The notes: generated by a model not told the origin, from the sequence alone. Shown: positions 16,167-26,273, counted from the stretch's first letter. The stretch is DNA of 64,000 bases from JALEFZ01 sp039820545 (GCA_039820545.1 JBCBPW010000007.1:62001-126000); one strand, 5' to 3'. Made by a program: numbers and translations.

Positions 16167-16386
16167 GTATGTTGTTGTTTTACATAAAATGATATCGACA
16201 AGAAAGCATCCCTTTAATAGAAATAAGAATAGGAGATTACAAATCGTCCCTTTTCATCGTGGGTACGTCTTTTCCCCCTTCTTTTTCAACTGGATTTTTC
16301 CCTACCGCCCAAAATATACGATCTTGCTGCCTTTTCTGGTTTATTAGAAGATAATTCCCTTTTTTCGTAGTTAGACAATCAAATAC

Positions 16387-17136
16387 ATGAAGCTGCTCAG
16401 ATCGTTTTTATTCCATCTTGGTCGTTACACGATGCTTCTTGGTGGGATATTCAGGACTATGGAGAAGCCCAAAGTGTACTACAAATTGGCATTGGGTGAA
16501 GCTGTCTCTATGGTCGGAGGAAGTTTGAGTATTCTGATTGTCATATCGCTATTTATAGGTGCCGTCACCACTTTACAGACAGCCTATCAGCTTACCTCCA
16601 GCTTGGTCCCTACCTCTATCATTGGAACCATCGTCTCTGTCACCGATCTCCTAGAATTATCTCCCACGATCGTCAATCTTGTCATCGCAGGGCGAATCGG
16701 TTCTAAAATCGCCTCTGAAATTGGCACGATGCGTGTCACCGAGCAGATTGATGCACTAGAAGTCATGGGCGTGAACTCACGTGCCTATTTGATTTTGCCC
16801 AAACTCATAGGAGGAGTGGTTGCACTTCCTATTTTGACTACGATCTCTGCTTTTCTGACACATACAGGGGGCATCTTTGCAGGCTCTATGACAGGTGCAG
16901 TCACGGCACAGGAATTTACACTCGGACTTCGAGAGTATTATGACCACTACCAAGTAGTGATCATGTATGTCAAGTGTACCACATTTGGTTTCATCATCAC
17001 CTCTGTATCTGCCTACCAAGGATACTTCACCCGAGGCGGTGCCCTAGAAGTAGGAGATTCTGCCACCCGCGCCGTTGTATACAGCTGCCTGACCATGGTT
17101 GTCTTCGACTATATCATTGCCCAGGTGATGATTTGA
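16387..17136 (+). CDS. MlaE-family ABC transporter permease
   Basis: The 249-aa integral membrane protein matches MlaE/YrbE permeases throughout. It has the N-terminal amphipathic helix, the conserved cytoplasmic segment GRIGSKIASEIGTMRVTEQI (about 103-122) with DALEVMGV, the middle PILTTISAFLTHTGGIF, and the C-terminal GDSATRAVV. Such permeases move phospholipids between the inner and outer membranes with an MlaF ATPase and an MlaD substrate-binding protein. Neither partner gene is adjacent here, although mlaF usually follows mlaE in Bacteroidota. The ortholog must find its partners elsewhere in the genome. Confidence 0.92.
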   Translation: MKLLRSFLFHLGRYTMLLGGIFRTMEKPKVYYKLALGEAVSMVGGSLSILIVISLFIGAVTTLQTAYQLTSSLVPTSIIGTIVSVTDLLELSPTIVNLVIAGRIGSKIASEIGTMRVTEQIDALEVMGVNSRAYLILPKLIGGVVALPILTTISAFLTHTGGIFAGSMTGAVTAQEFTLGLREYYDHYQVVIMYVKCTTFGFIITSVSAYQGYFTRGGALEVGDSATRAVVYSCLTMVVFDYIIAQVMI

Positions 17137-17477
17137 GGACAAAGACCGTCAGACTTTGAGAGGTGATCCCGAAAAGGGATTTCACTACGTTCAAGACGAA
17201 ATACTGAAAGTGTTGCGCATCATCTTTAATTCCTACGCACATCGTTTTCTGGTTGGAAGAAACACTTAATGTCATCAAAGCAGGTAACATCAATCTAAAT
17301 ATTTCGGCAAGAAGAGTTGACTACCCACACTTTCCAATCTGACTTCTCAAGGTCTACAGTCTCATCGTCTTCCCTTTCCGAATAATCCTCCATTCCCTAC
17401 ACTTAATCAAATGTTATGAACAGCACATCAATCTGAGATGAAATAAGTCCATTTCGTCATATGTTTAGGAAAAAGTG
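17137..17477. other. Intergenic region with the second GTGATCCC-family repeat
   Basis: No gene is visible between the MlaE permease and the promoter of the macroglobulin gene. The region contains the dispersed repeat at 17163-17197. Confidence 0.5.
17163..17197. repeat. Dispersed hairpin repeat (GTGATCCC family), copy 2
   Basis: This segment is nearly identical to 12495-12528, with GTGATCCC-GAAAA-GGGAT followed by TTCACTACGTTCAAGAC. Homology may extend a little on the left (TGAGA precedes both copies). Confidence 0.75.
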
Positions 17478-17485
17478 TATCTTTC
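17478..17485 (+). promoter_or_regulatory. Candidate -7 element of the alpha-2-macroglobulin gene
   Basis: TATCTTTC matches the -7 consensus TAnnTTTG at seven of eight bases. Transcription starting a few bases downstream would lie after the first in-frame start codon at 17475 and before the ATG at 17562, supporting the latter as the translational start. Confidence 0.4.
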
Positions 17486-17561
17486 CCCTAGCCCATCGTT
17501 AGGAATAAAACACCTATCTCTACTAGCCTTTTTTATCGGATTCTCAATCCCCCATGCAAGA

Positions 17562-20500
17562 ATGAAAAAAACACAACTCGTACTCATCGCCCTTTCCTTC
17601 GTGGCTGTTTGTCTAACCGCCTTTTTCCTCTGGCCCCAAGGCAGCCAAGACACTGCCTATTACTGGACCTATGACCACAGCTTCGATCCCTACATTTCGG
17701 CTTACTCCTCAGGAGAAATCTCGCGCTCCAGCCCCATCAGGGTTAGGTTCACCTCAGATATGGTGAATGAGACCGCTACAGGGCAAATGCTTACTTCTTC
17801 CCCATTTTCCATCAAGCCTAAGATCAAAGGCACAACGGTCTGGGAGGATACGCGTACCCTAAAATTTACCCCAAAAGAAGAACTGCCCTCAGGTCGAGAA
17901 TACCACGTAAAGCTGGCCTTAGGTGAGCTCATGGACGGGGACATTCCTTCGCATTTCCCTTTTGCCTTCACCACACGCCCACAAGATATCCAGGTAGAGT
18001 GGACCAGTTCGCAGTCATTCTCCCATCAGGATCAGCAATGGCATCAGGTCCAAGGAATCGTCAAAACGCTGGATGTAGAATCCCCAGAGAAGATTGAAAA
18101 GCTATTTGAAGCGAAATTTGACAAAGAGAAAGTCAAGGTAAAATGGAAGCACAACACAAAAAAAGGAGAGCATACATTCACCATTGATAGCCTCGAACGC
18201 AAAGAAGCGGCGGCTCCTATTCAGCTTTCATGGAGTGGAGACAAAGTAGGCATCAGTGTAGAAGGTACAGCAGATTTTGAGATTCCTGCAAAAGGTATTT
18301 TCCGCCACCTCCACACCTATGCGTATACGAATCCCAATCCATTTGTCGTCATTGAATTTACAGATGATCTGAGTCAGCGCCAGGACATCACAGGATTAGT
18401 CAAGATCCCAGGTGTAGGTGTCAAGACCTCCATCAAGGACAATAAAATCCTGGTATATCCAGACAAATCGATTACAGGTCAAACCAAGATTCAAGTTGAA
18501 CCTGGCATCAAAAGCATTACAGGAGACATCATCGACAAGCCCTACCAGACATCCCTGACCTTCAGCACCATTAAGCCTGCCGTCCGTCTCAAAGGCAAAG
18601 GGGTGATTATCCCTAAAGGTAAGACCTTGCCCTTTATCTTCGAAGCCATAGGCTTGAAGGCAGTCGACGTCCGCGTGATCAAAATCTACGAGAAGAACAT
18701 TCACCAATTCCTACAGGTCAATCAACTCGAAGGCATTCGAGAACTGAAGCGTGTCGGACAAGTCGTAGCCAACAAGCGTATTCCTCTGGACTTGACTTCT
18801 AGTCTTGACCTCAATCAGTGGAATCGCCATTCGCTGGATTTGAGCAGTCTCGTCAATACCGATCCAGGAGCCATCTATGAAGTAGCCATAGGTTTCCGCC
18901 AGTCCTACTCGCTCTATACCTGTAGCAGCGAGGAAGTGGAAGATCGAGACATGCTGTCCTTAGGAGATCGATGGAATGAACATACGGGCGACTACTATTA
19001 CGATTATGGCGATTATTATTACTACGACTATGACGAGCGAGAAAATCCCTGCAACAAGGCTTACTACCGAAATGATCGTGTCGTCAAACGCAATGTGCTA
19101 GCCTCAGATCTAGGATTGATCGCCAAGCGGGGCACAGATGGCATGGACTTTTTCGTGACCAATCTTCATACGACACGCCCCCTAGATGGCGTCCAGCTCA
19201 AAGTCTACGACCTCCAACAAAGACTCATGGGCACCTATCGCACAGATGCCAATGGACGTGCCAAAATGCCTCGTCAGGAGTACGCGCCCTTCTTGGTAGT
19301 GGCAGAACAAGGTCCACAGCGCGGTTACCTCCGTCTAGACGATGGCTCTACCCTGAGCTTGAGCAAGTTCGATACGCGCGGAAGAACCTACGTAGAGGGA
19401 CTCAAAGGCTTTATCTATGGAGAAAGAGGCGTATGGAGACCAGGAGACCCTATTTATCTGAACTTCATCCTCGAAGACAAGGACCAAACCCTTCCTAATA
19501 ATCATCCCGTTTCATTCCAACTCATCAACCCCAAGGGACAAGTAGTGGATGAAAAGGTCAGCAAGGAAGGCATGAATGGCTTCTACAAATTCCATACAAA
19601 AACGGACGCCAGTGCCATTACGGGAAACTACACAGCCAAAGTCAAAGTAGGAGGAGCAAACTTCTCCAAGGTGGTCAAAGTGGAGACCATCATGCCCAAC
19701 CGCCTCAAGATAGAGATGAACTTTGGTACAGAGCGATTGAGTCCGTCAACCTATAGTCAATATGCAGATCTAAAATCTACTTGGCTACATGGAGCGATCG
19801 CTAGAGGATTGAAAGCAGATGTACGTGCCAACCTGACACCGATGAAAACGACTTTTGGCAGGTATCAGGGCTACAACTTTGATGATCTCGCAGGCAAATA
19901 CGAGTCAGAAGAAGTCACCATCTTTGAAGGAAAGCTTAATGACCAGGGTATTGCAAAAATCCCTGCACGAATTTCTACCAAAAAACAAGCACCAGGACGC
20001 CTCAAAGCCAACTTCAAAATCAAAGTCTTTGAGCCTGGAGGCGCCTTCAGTGTCGATCGATTCTCCATTCCCTACGATCCATTCGATACCTATGTTGGAG
20101 TCAAAGGCCCCGAGTTCAAAAGCTATCGAGACGTACTTGAAACAGACAAAGATCATCCCATTGACATAGTGACATTGACAGCAGATGGCCGACCTGTCTC
20201 CCGCAAGGTGGAAGTACGTGTTTATCAGCTTCGCTGGCGCTGGTGGTGGGGACGTTCTAATGAGAATATTGGTATTTACAATGGAAAAGTGAGTGCAGAA
20301 GAAATCTCTAACTCTACCTTGACTACAGGTACGAATGGAGAGGGTACGTACCAACTCAACATCAAGTATCCTGAATGGGGCCGTTACCTCGTTCGTGTCA
20401 AAGACCTTCAGAGCGGGCATGCCAGCGGAGAGATTGTCTATGTAGACTGGCCAGGATATGCGGGACGCTCACGAGATAAAGCCAGCGATGGTGCACAGAT

Positions 20501-23117
20501 GCTGACATTCACAGCAGAAAAGGAAACCTATAATGTGGGGGAAGACATCATCCTGAATGTACCCACAGCCGAGGCAGGACGTATGCTCGTCAGCATAGAG
20601 ACAGGTTCCAAAGTGCTGGACGCTTACTGGGTCAATGCGGAAAAGGGCATCACGCGTTTCCGTGTCAAAGCTGATTCCAGAATGGCGCCCAATATTTATG
20701 CACATGTCACCCTCCTTCAGCCACACGCACAAACGAAAAACGATTTGCCCATCCGCATGTATGGCGTGATCCCAATCAAGGTCGAAGATCCCAATACCCA
20801 TCTCCGCCCTCAGATTACCATGCCTGAGAAGATTCGCCCCAGCTCTCAGTTCAATGTAGCGGTGAGTGAAGCAACAGGCAAGCCGATGACATATACAGTG
20901 GCTGTCGTAGATGAAGGCTTGCTAGGACTGACGCGATACAAAACACCCGATCCTTGGGGCACCTTCTACGCACGCTCCGCCCTCAATGTGAAGACCTGGG
21001 ACCTTTTTGACAAAGTCGTAGGTGCCTACGGAGGAGAAATTAAGAGTCTGCTCAGTATCGGAGGAGACGGTGCCAATGAAGAACCAGGTAGTCAAAAAAT
21101 CAATCGTTTCCGTCCTGTGGTGAAGATGCTAGGGCCTTTCACCCTCAAGCCTGGACAAAAGCGCACGCACACCATCGACATGCCCAACTATGTCGGAGCT
21201 GTCCGCACAATGGTCGTAGCAGGTGATCCCAACGGTAAATATGGCAAGGCAGCGCAATCCACGCCTGTCAAGCAACCATTGATGGTACTCGGTACGCTTC
21301 CACGTGTCCTGGGTCCAGGTGAACGGGCCAGACTCCCTGTGACGGTATTTGCGATGGAGGACAATATCAAGTCAGCCATTGCCAAAGTGGAAGTAGGAGG
21401 AAAGCTTCTCGTCAATGGCCAAGATCGACAAGTGCTAAGTTTCCCCCAGCCAGGAGAAAAAACGGCAGCTTTTGAGGTGGATGTTTTGAGTTCAATTGGA
21501 AAAACACCTGTCAAAATTACTGTCACCTCAGGCAATGAACGAGCAGTCTATGAAACGGATATTGAGATTCGCAATCCCAACTCTCGTGTGACCAATGTCT
21601 TTGCGCAGACCATACAAGACGGGGACAAGTGGGCACAGCCCTACAAGCCCGTAGGTATGTACGGTACAAACAATGGTACATTGGAGGTGAGTCATTTACC
21701 TTCGTTGAATCTGGCGCGCAGACTCCGTTACCTGATCCGCTATCCCTATGGCTGCATTGAGCAGACGACTTCCAGTGTCTTCCCACAGCTTTATCTTACG
21801 CAGCTGATAGACCTTGAGCCTGAAAGGCGGGATAAGATCAACAGCAACATCAAAGCGGGGCTTGATCGCTACATGCGCTTCCAGCGCAGCAATGGCGCCA
21901 TGGCCTATTGGCCAGGTGGATATGCCTCCGACTGGGGAACGAATTATGCAGGACACTTCATGATCGAAGCCAAACTCGCAGGATACACCATCCCTTATGG
22001 AATGCTCGACAAGCTACTTGCTTATCAAGCTACTCAGGCCAAAGACTACACCTACGATGTCAACCGACACAATGGCTATTATCGAGGCGATGTCATGATC
22101 CAGGCCTATCGCCTGTACATGCTGGCACTGGCAGGAAAAGCAGAGTTGGGAGCCATGAATCGCTTCCGCAAGCTCAATAGTCTGCCGACAGCGGCTCAGT
22201 GGTTCCTAGCAGGAGCCTATTACCTCGCTGGGCAAGAGTCCGTCGGCAAGCGCCTCGCCAGTGAGCTGGACTTCGACATCCCTGAGTACCGCGAACTATC
22301 CTATACTTATGGTTCCTCCCTGCGAGATCGTGGCATCATATTGATGATTCTCAGCCGTATGGACCAAAAGGATCGGGCGACGCCCCTCGCCAGAGATGTC
22401 TCTGATGCCCTCTGCAACAACAATTGGTACAGTACCCAAACTACCGCTTACAGCTTGCTGGGTATGGCAGCCTACGGATCAAGAGCAGGAGGCAAAAATA
22501 CTAAGTTCCAGTATCGTCTGAAGAAAAGCGACGCATGGAAAACAGTCACTATGGACGCTCCGATCTGGCAAATAGACATGAAGGAAGTAACTACAGGAGA
22601 ACTGGAAATTCGCAACCAAAGTGGCGGTCCCCTATTCCCGCGTTTGATCCTAGACGGTATCCCCATCAACGGAGACAAAACCAGTGCTTCAAATGGACTA
22701 CGTATGGACCTTGTCTATACCGACCTAAAAGGCGCGACGATCAATCCCCGCGAGCTAGAACAGGGAACAGACTTTATCGCCAAGATCACCCTGACCAATA
22801 CAGGCAATCGCTATTATCGTGAGATGGTCCTCAATCAGGTATTCCCTTCGGGATGGGAAATCACGACTTCACGCTTAGATGGTAATACTAATAAAGGCAG
22901 CAAATACGACTATCAGGATATTCGAGACGATCGCGTATATACCTTCTTTAGTCTCAGTAAAAACAAGTCTGTCACCTACTACGTGATGCTCAATGCTGCC
23001 TATCAGGGCCGCTACTGGCATCCTGCGGTTACCTCTGAAGCCATGTATGACAATACCATCAACGCCAGAGTGGGTGGGGATTATGTGACGATCATCGCAC
23101 CAGGAGAAGGCGGGTAA
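17562..23117 (+). CDS. Thioester-containing bacterial alpha-2-macroglobulin
   Basis: The protein is 1851 aa from the start used here (MKKTQLVLIALSFVAVC), which begins a signal peptide or anchor. The frame stays open 29 codons upstream, but a promoter-like -7 lies in that stretch. It shows serial macroglobulin beta domains, an A2M segment (YGAYGGEIKSLLS, then YVGAVRTMVVAGDPNGKYG) and the thioester motif CIEQ at about 1398-1401 (YPYGCIEQTTS), followed by the alpha/alpha toroid. Cys and Gln are both present, so it should trap proteases covalently in the periplasm. There is no lipobox. The usual partner, penicillin-binding protein 1C, is not next to it. A tyrosine/aspartate-rich insert lies near residues 473-495. 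Confidence 0.93.
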   Translation: MKKTQLVLIALSFVAVCLTAFFLWPQGSQDTAYYWTYDHSFDPYISAYSSGEISRSSPIRVRFTSDMVNETATGQMLTSSPFSIKPKIKGTTVWEDTRTLKFTPKEELPSGREYHVKLALGELMDGDIPSHFPFAFTTRPQDIQVEWTSSQSFSHQDQQWHQVQGIVKTLDVESPEKIEKLFEAKFDKEKVKVKWKHNTKKGEHTFTIDSLERKEAAAPIQLSWSGDKVGISVEGTADFEIPAKGIFRHLHTYAYTNPNPFVVIEFTDDLSQRQDITGLVKIPGVGVKTSIKDNKILVYPDKSITGQTKIQVEPGIKSITGDIIDKPYQTSLTFSTIKPAVRLKGKGVIIPKGKTLPFIFEAIGLKAVDVRVIKIYEKNIHQFLQVNQLEGIRELKRVGQVVANKRIPLDLTSSLDLNQWNRHSLDLSSLVNTDPGAIYEVAIGFRQSYSLYTCSSEEVEDRDMLSLGDRWNEHTGDYYYDYGDYYYYDYDERENPCNKAYYRNDRVVKRNVLASDLGLIAKRGTDGMDFFVTNLHTTRPLDGVQLKVYDLQQRLMGTYRTDANGRAKMPRQEYAPFLVVAEQGPQRGYLRLDDGSTLSLSKFDTRGRTYVEGLKGFIYGERGVWRPGDPIYLNFILEDKDQTLPNNHPVSFQLINPKGQVVDEKVSKEGMNGFYKFHTKTDASAITGNYTAKVKVGGANFSKVVKVETIMPNRLKIEMNFGTERLSPSTYSQYADLKSTWLHGAIARGLKADVRANLTPMKTTFGRYQGYNFDDLAGKYESEEVTIFEGKLNDQGIAKIPARISTKKQAPGRLKANFKIKVFEPGGAFSVDRFSIPYDPFDTYVGVKGPEFKSYRDVLETDKDHPIDIVTLTADGRPVSRKVEVRVYQLRWRWWWGRSNENIGIYNGKVSAEEISNSTLTTGTNGEGTYQLNIKYPEWGRYLVRVKDLQSGHASGEIVYVDWPGYAGRSRDKASDGAQMLTFTAEKETYNVGEDIILNVPTAEAGRMLVSIETGSKVLDAYWVNAEKGITRFRVKADSRMAPNIYAHVTLLQPHAQTKNDLPIRMYGVIPIKVEDPNTHLRPQITMPEKIRPSSQFNVAVSEATGKPMTYTVAVVDEGLLGLTRYKTPDPWGTFYARSALNVKTWDLFDKVVGAYGGEIKSLLSIGGDGANEEPGSQKINRFRPVVKMLGPFTLKPGQKRTHTIDMPNYVGAVRTMVVAGDPNGKYGKAAQSTPVKQPLMVLGTLPRVLGPGERARLPVTVFAMEDNIKSAIAKVEVGGKLLVNGQDRQVLSFPQPGEKTAAFEVDVLSSIGKTPVKITVTSGNERAVYETDIEIRNPNSRVTNVFAQTIQDGDKWAQPYKPVGMYGTNNGTLEVSHLPSLNLARRLRYLIRYPYGCIEQTTSSVFPQLYLTQLIDLEPERRDKINSNIKAGLDRYMRFQRSNGAMAYWPGGYASDWGTNYAGHFMIEAKLAGYTIPYGMLDKLLAYQATQAKDYTYDVNRHNGYYRGDVMIQAYRLYMLALAGKAELGAMNRFRKLNSLPTAAQWFLAGAYYLAGQESVGKRLASELDFDIPEYRELSYTYGSSLRDRGIILMILSRMDQKDRATPLARDVSDALCNNNWYSTQTTAYSLLGMAAYGSRAGGKNTKFQYRLKKSDAWKTVTMDAPIWQIDMKEVTTGELEIRNQSGGPLFPRLILDGIPINGDKTSASNGLRMDLVYTDLKGATINPRELEQGTDFIAKITLTNTGNRYYREMVLNQVFPSGWEITTSRLDGNTNKGSKYDYQDIRDDRVYTFFSLSKNKSVTYYVMLNAAYQGRYWHPAVTSEAMYDNTINARVGGDYVTIIAPGEGG

Positions 23118-23141
23118 GCTACTGCCCAATAGAAAATATCT

Positions 23142-23178
23142 AAAAGCGTCATTCCTACCTATCAGGAATGGCGTTTTT
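23142..23178 (+). terminator. Terminator of the alpha-2-macroglobulin gene
   Basis: AGCGTCATTCC pairs with GGAATGGCGTT across a nine-base loop, followed by a run of T. It lies about 25 bases after the stop codon. Confidence 0.85.
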
Positions 23179-23265
23179 TATTATACCTACAAAAGAAGAC
23201 CCCTCGTAGGACCACCGCTATGGCGTGGTCAACCCATACATAAAATCTTCGATAGTCATTCGATC

Positions 23266-24120
23266 TTAAGCGCAAGAGGAAAGCGCCTCTGGGAAGGGGA
23301 ACTTGTTGGCCAGCCAAGCAAATTCTTGCAAAAAATGAGCTTTATGTGCTTCAGGACAGACCAGATAGCCGAAGGCATGTGGTGTCCTCAGCTCGCCTGG
23401 ATGAAGCGGATGCCCATCAAAATGACAAGTAACAAAGCCTAACTCCTGTAAAATCACAGATCCTGGAGCCCAATCCCAAACGGGTATGTGGCGATACAGT
23501 CCGATGATGGCGTCTACTTTGCCAGTGGCTAAGGTGAGTCCCTTGGAACCAATACTTCCCGTCGGAATGATCTGATGAGGCTGAACGCCCAGCTGCTGGT
23601 AAAGCTTCCACTGAGAGGGAGCGTATCGATAGCGATGATGGCCAAAGCGAAGCTCATCCCACGTGCGATCGATTGGTGGGAGCAATTGACTTACATGTCC
23701 CATACGGCTGATCCATGCACCCTGTCCCTTGACACCCCATACCATGACATCATCGATAGGATCGTATATCAATCCCATCAAGATCTGATCCCAGTCATCC
23801 ACATAGGCCATCTGAAAGGTAAAGCCCTTTCCATGATTCAAAAATGTATGTGTCCCATCGAGTTCGTCTACGATAAATCCTCGAACTTTGGGCTTATACT
23901 GATTGCAAGTCTCTTCTGTCAAAAGACCAAATTCAGGAAATCTAACTGCTACCTGCTCACATACATACCGACTGATACGAAGATCCACTTCACTGACCCA
24001 GGTTCCGTTTGCTTTCTTTCTGGCAGCTACAGGCCGCTTCCAGTACCTACGCATGATGGCACCAGAGCTATATGCCATGTCTCTGGAAAACTTCAGAATG
24101 TCCATCATACTTTTTACCAT
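23266..24120 (-). CDS. Inositol monophosphatase/CysQ-family phosphatase
   Basis: The 284-aa protein follows the Mg-dependent Li-sensitive phosphatase fold. It has an early ExDLRISRYV helix (44-53), metal ligand glutamates in LLTEET (67-71), the motif VDELDGT at 84-90 (D85 and D88 as ligands, with Glu where the family usually has Pro), and the C-terminal WDWAPG. Family members hydrolyse inositol monophosphate, fructose-1,6-bisphosphate or 3'-phosphoadenosine phosphates; the substrate is not resolved here. ATG codons at 24120, 24108 and 24105 are all possible starts. It stands alone and is transcribed away from its neighbours. Confidence 0.85.
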   Translation of the reverse strand: MVKSMMDILKFSRDMAYSSGAIMRRYWKRPVAARKKANGTWVSEVDLRISRYVCEQVAVRFPEFGLLTEETCNQYKPKVRGFIVDELDGTHTFLNHGKGFTFQMAYVDDWDQILMGLIYDPIDDVMVWGVKGQGAWISRMGHVSQLLPPIDRTWDELRFGHHRYRYAPSQWKLYQQLGVQPHQIIPTGSIGSKGLTLATGKVDAIIGLYRHIPVWDWAPGSVILQELGFVTCHFDGHPLHPGELRTPHAFGYLVCPEAHKAHFLQEFAWLANKFPFPEALSSCA

Positions 24121-24595
24121 ATGCTAATATATTTATCGTATTCGATATGTCCCTCCCGAGACGAAGCAACGGTTGTAAATAGCCAATAAGTGGTAAAAAA
24201 CATAACCCCCTCTGATGAGGGGGCCAACACAAACAAAAACACAACCCAAATTAACCTAAAGTCTTCGCATTCACCACTAAACCGTCGCTACTCTCTGTCT
24301 CTTATCTCTTCGTTTTTATTTGATACATACAAGATGAAAAATGATTTTCTACCTGGAAAGTACGAATAAACATAAATTAAACCTGTGTTATAAAACCTCA
24401 GAAAATGTGATACTATTCCACTCCAAGCTCCTCTTACCGCTTCATAATCAACTCTTCATGTCGTTCTCCAAATCCCTTTCCTCCCGTCATAGTTCCGCTT
24501 AATGAGAAAAAGAAGCCCGAATTATTCCTTACCCACCCTATATCAAACATTCCACCACAGGCAGTAGTTTATTCGTTCCACTATAACATCCCTTC
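24121..24595. other. Intergenic region with a strong hairpin
   Basis: No protein-coding frame is convincing in these about 475 bases. A strong hairpin lies at 24206-24223; the rest is AT-rich. Confidence 0.5.
24206..24223 (-). terminator. Strong hairpin with minus-strand T-tract
   Basis: CCCCCTC-TGAT-GAGGGGG is a perfect seven-base-pair stem. On the minus strand it is followed by TTATGTTTTTTACC. It lies upstream of the phosphatase gene (-), so it could be an attenuator or end an unrecognised minus-strand RNA. Confidence 0.5.
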
Positions 24596-24862
24596 ATGAA
24601 ACTTCCTGAAACACCCGATTACTATCGTCATTGGAAATGGATGGCTCCCACAGGACTCGCCTGTATAGGTCTTGGTCTGAGCCTTACAGGCCAAGGAATC
24701 ATATGGAAAATGGATGGAAGCCCCTGGTGGTGGTGGGTACTCATGGGTACAGTCGGTCTCGTAACGACAAATAGTGGAATCTCTATCTTTGGGGATGCCC
24801 TCAAACGAAAGTTCTGGCTGGAAGTTCACGAGCAACAGACAAAGGAGACAGGCCATGAGTGA
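24596..24862 (+). CDS. Small two-helix membrane protein
   Basis: The 88-aa product has two hydrophobic segments, near residues 18-36 and 44-64, the second starting in a tryptophan cluster (PWWWWVLMG). A charged C-terminal tail (LKRKFWLEVHEQQTKETGHE) should be cytoplasmic. I recognise no family. Its last eight bases overlap the start of the next gene, so the two are translationally coupled and probably work together. Confidence 0.7.
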   Translation: MKLPETPDYYRHWKWMAPTGLACIGLGLSLTGQGIIWKMDGSPWWWWVLMGTVGLVTTNSGISIFGDALKRKFWLEVHEQQTKETGHE

Positions 24863-25463
24863 ATTAAACTGGCTATCTGCGCACGAAGTTGAAACTCTGG
24901 AGGATCAAGATTTCTTTCCCCTGAAGTTTCGAATCTGTGAAAAGGTAGAAGCACAACTCCAACATCTTTACCAACAGATCACGTCTACCTACAAAATTGA
25001 CCATCCTTATTTTCAAACAGCAGGTAAGCTCTCCAAGGGTGAGAATTACCATACTTATCCCTATCGGGTGTTAGATTTTCCAAGATACTTTTCAGGGGAT
25101 GACATGCTCCTAATTCGTACTATGATGCTTTGGGGAGATGCATTTAGTTTTCACTTCATTTTGACGGGCGAACCTCTGGAAGCATGTAAAGACAAACTGT
25201 GGAACATGCGCCAACAAGCACCTTTCTCCTACTTCATCGCCCAGCATGAATCTCCTTGGTTGTGGATGCAAGATGAAGGTCCGTGGACTGAATGGCAGGC
25301 ATGGCAGAGATCAGACTGGGAACATCATCTCAAGACCTACCAATACCTGAAAATATCTACTTTTCTTCCTCTCTCTCAAGCGCGAGACCTTGAGTCATTT
25401 ATGCTGTCAAACTGGAACTGGGCGTTTCAGGCAATTATACCTCAACAGTCCATTAAAAGATAA
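24855..25463 (+). CDS. Uncharacterised soluble protein coupled to the small membrane protein
   Basis: The 202-aa product is rich in Trp and His and has no signal peptide or membrane helix. I recognise no family. The start ATG at 24855 overlaps the end of the upstream gene and has a good ribosome binding site (AAAGGAG, eight bases before it); an upstream in-frame ATG at 24774 lies inside the neighbour and is unlikely. The helical segment CEKVEAQLQHLYQQITSTY near residues 23-41 and the conserved-looking FPRYFSGDDML near 75 are visible. Overlap with the small membrane protein suggests a membrane-associated pair, which is inference. Confidence 0.7.
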   Translation: MSELNWLSAHEVETLEDQDFFPLKFRICEKVEAQLQHLYQQITSTYKIDHPYFQTAGKLSKGENYHTYPYRVLDFPRYFSGDDMLLIRTMMLWGDAFSFHFILTGEPLEACKDKLWNMRQQAPFSYFIAQHESPWLWMQDEGPWTEWQAWQRSDWEHHLKTYQYLKISTFLPLSQARDLESFMLSNWNWAFQAIIPQQSIKR

Positions 25464-25814
25464 TACACGGTCTCAACACTCCCTCCCCTTAAAGGGGGAT
25501 ATACCCTCCTATCTAAAAAGAGGATTTATCCATTATTCATCGTCCCCATATAAGGGGAATTTCAACATTTATTGTGCTAAATTCATTATTTTCAAGCAAA
25601 TAGCATCAACCTTTTGATGCAAAGGCAAGTACATCTAACAGTTCTAACACGAGAATTTGTATCAAAAAGATCGCGCACAAAGTGAGGGTAGTCGCTCATT
25701 CGTCAGTTATATAGACGAGATGACAGCTGATCACCTTTAGACACTCCTTACATGAGAAGAAACTCACTCGTGCGATTATATTTTCCGTTTCTCTGAATCT
25801 CACTTATACACAGC
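25464..25814. other. Intergenic region with three consecutive small hairpins
   Basis: About 350 bases without a convincing gene. CCCCTT-A-AAGGGG (25485-25497), CCTC...GAGG (25505-25523) and CCCC-ATATAA-GGGG (25544-25557) follow one another closely. They may include the terminator of the preceding gene. Confidence 0.5.
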
Positions 25815-26234
25815 ATGAATAGGAATCCGCTTATACTCATCGCCCTCATTTTAGCCTCTGTAGGTGCTGCCTTAGGACTTTATATGTATAACCTTGCCCC
25901 AGAGAAAGCCAGTGAGCAGGATGCTGCTTATTCACTCCCAGCAGGAGATCTGGTAACTCAATTCATGACAGATGAGGCCCAAGCACAAAGCACCTATCTT
26001 AACCAAATCATTCAGGTAGAAGGTCGAATCAGTCAAAAATCAGAAACCCCTGCCGGTATAGTCATCATCATGGAAGCAGGGACAGGAACTGTCAATTGCG
26101 CCTTCGAACCCGAAGCCAATGAAGAGTTGAAAAACGTAGCCGTAGGCGATGCACTCTTAGTCAAGGGATTCTGTACAGGATATGCGGATCTATTTTCAGA
26201 AGTGAGCTTGGCGAGATGTGTACAAGTGAAATAA
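25815..26234 (+). CDS. Membrane-anchored OB-fold (tRNA_anti-like) protein
   Basis: The 139-aa product has an N-terminal signal anchor (NPLILIALILASVGAALGLYMY), then a helix (LPAGDLVTQFMTDEAQAQSTYL). An OB-fold barrel follows, with strands IIQVEGRIS, GIVIIMEAG, GTVNCAFE, DALLVKGFC and VSLARCVQV. This is the architecture of the tRNA_anti-like family of Bacteroidota, whose ligand is unknown. It heads a same-strand cluster with a cytochrome-c-like lipoprotein, a YceI protein and a DUF5777 barrel, implying an envelope redox or lipid-related role. Confidence 0.75.
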   Translation: MNRNPLILIALILASVGAALGLYMYNLAPEKASEQDAAYSLPAGDLVTQFMTDEAQAQSTYLNQIIQVEGRISQKSETPAGIVIIMEAGTGTVNCAFEPEANEELKNVAVGDALLVKGFCTGYADLFSEVSLARCVQVK

Positions 26235-26273
26235 GCATTTGAAAACAATCAAGATTTAATCAATTCATCCATT

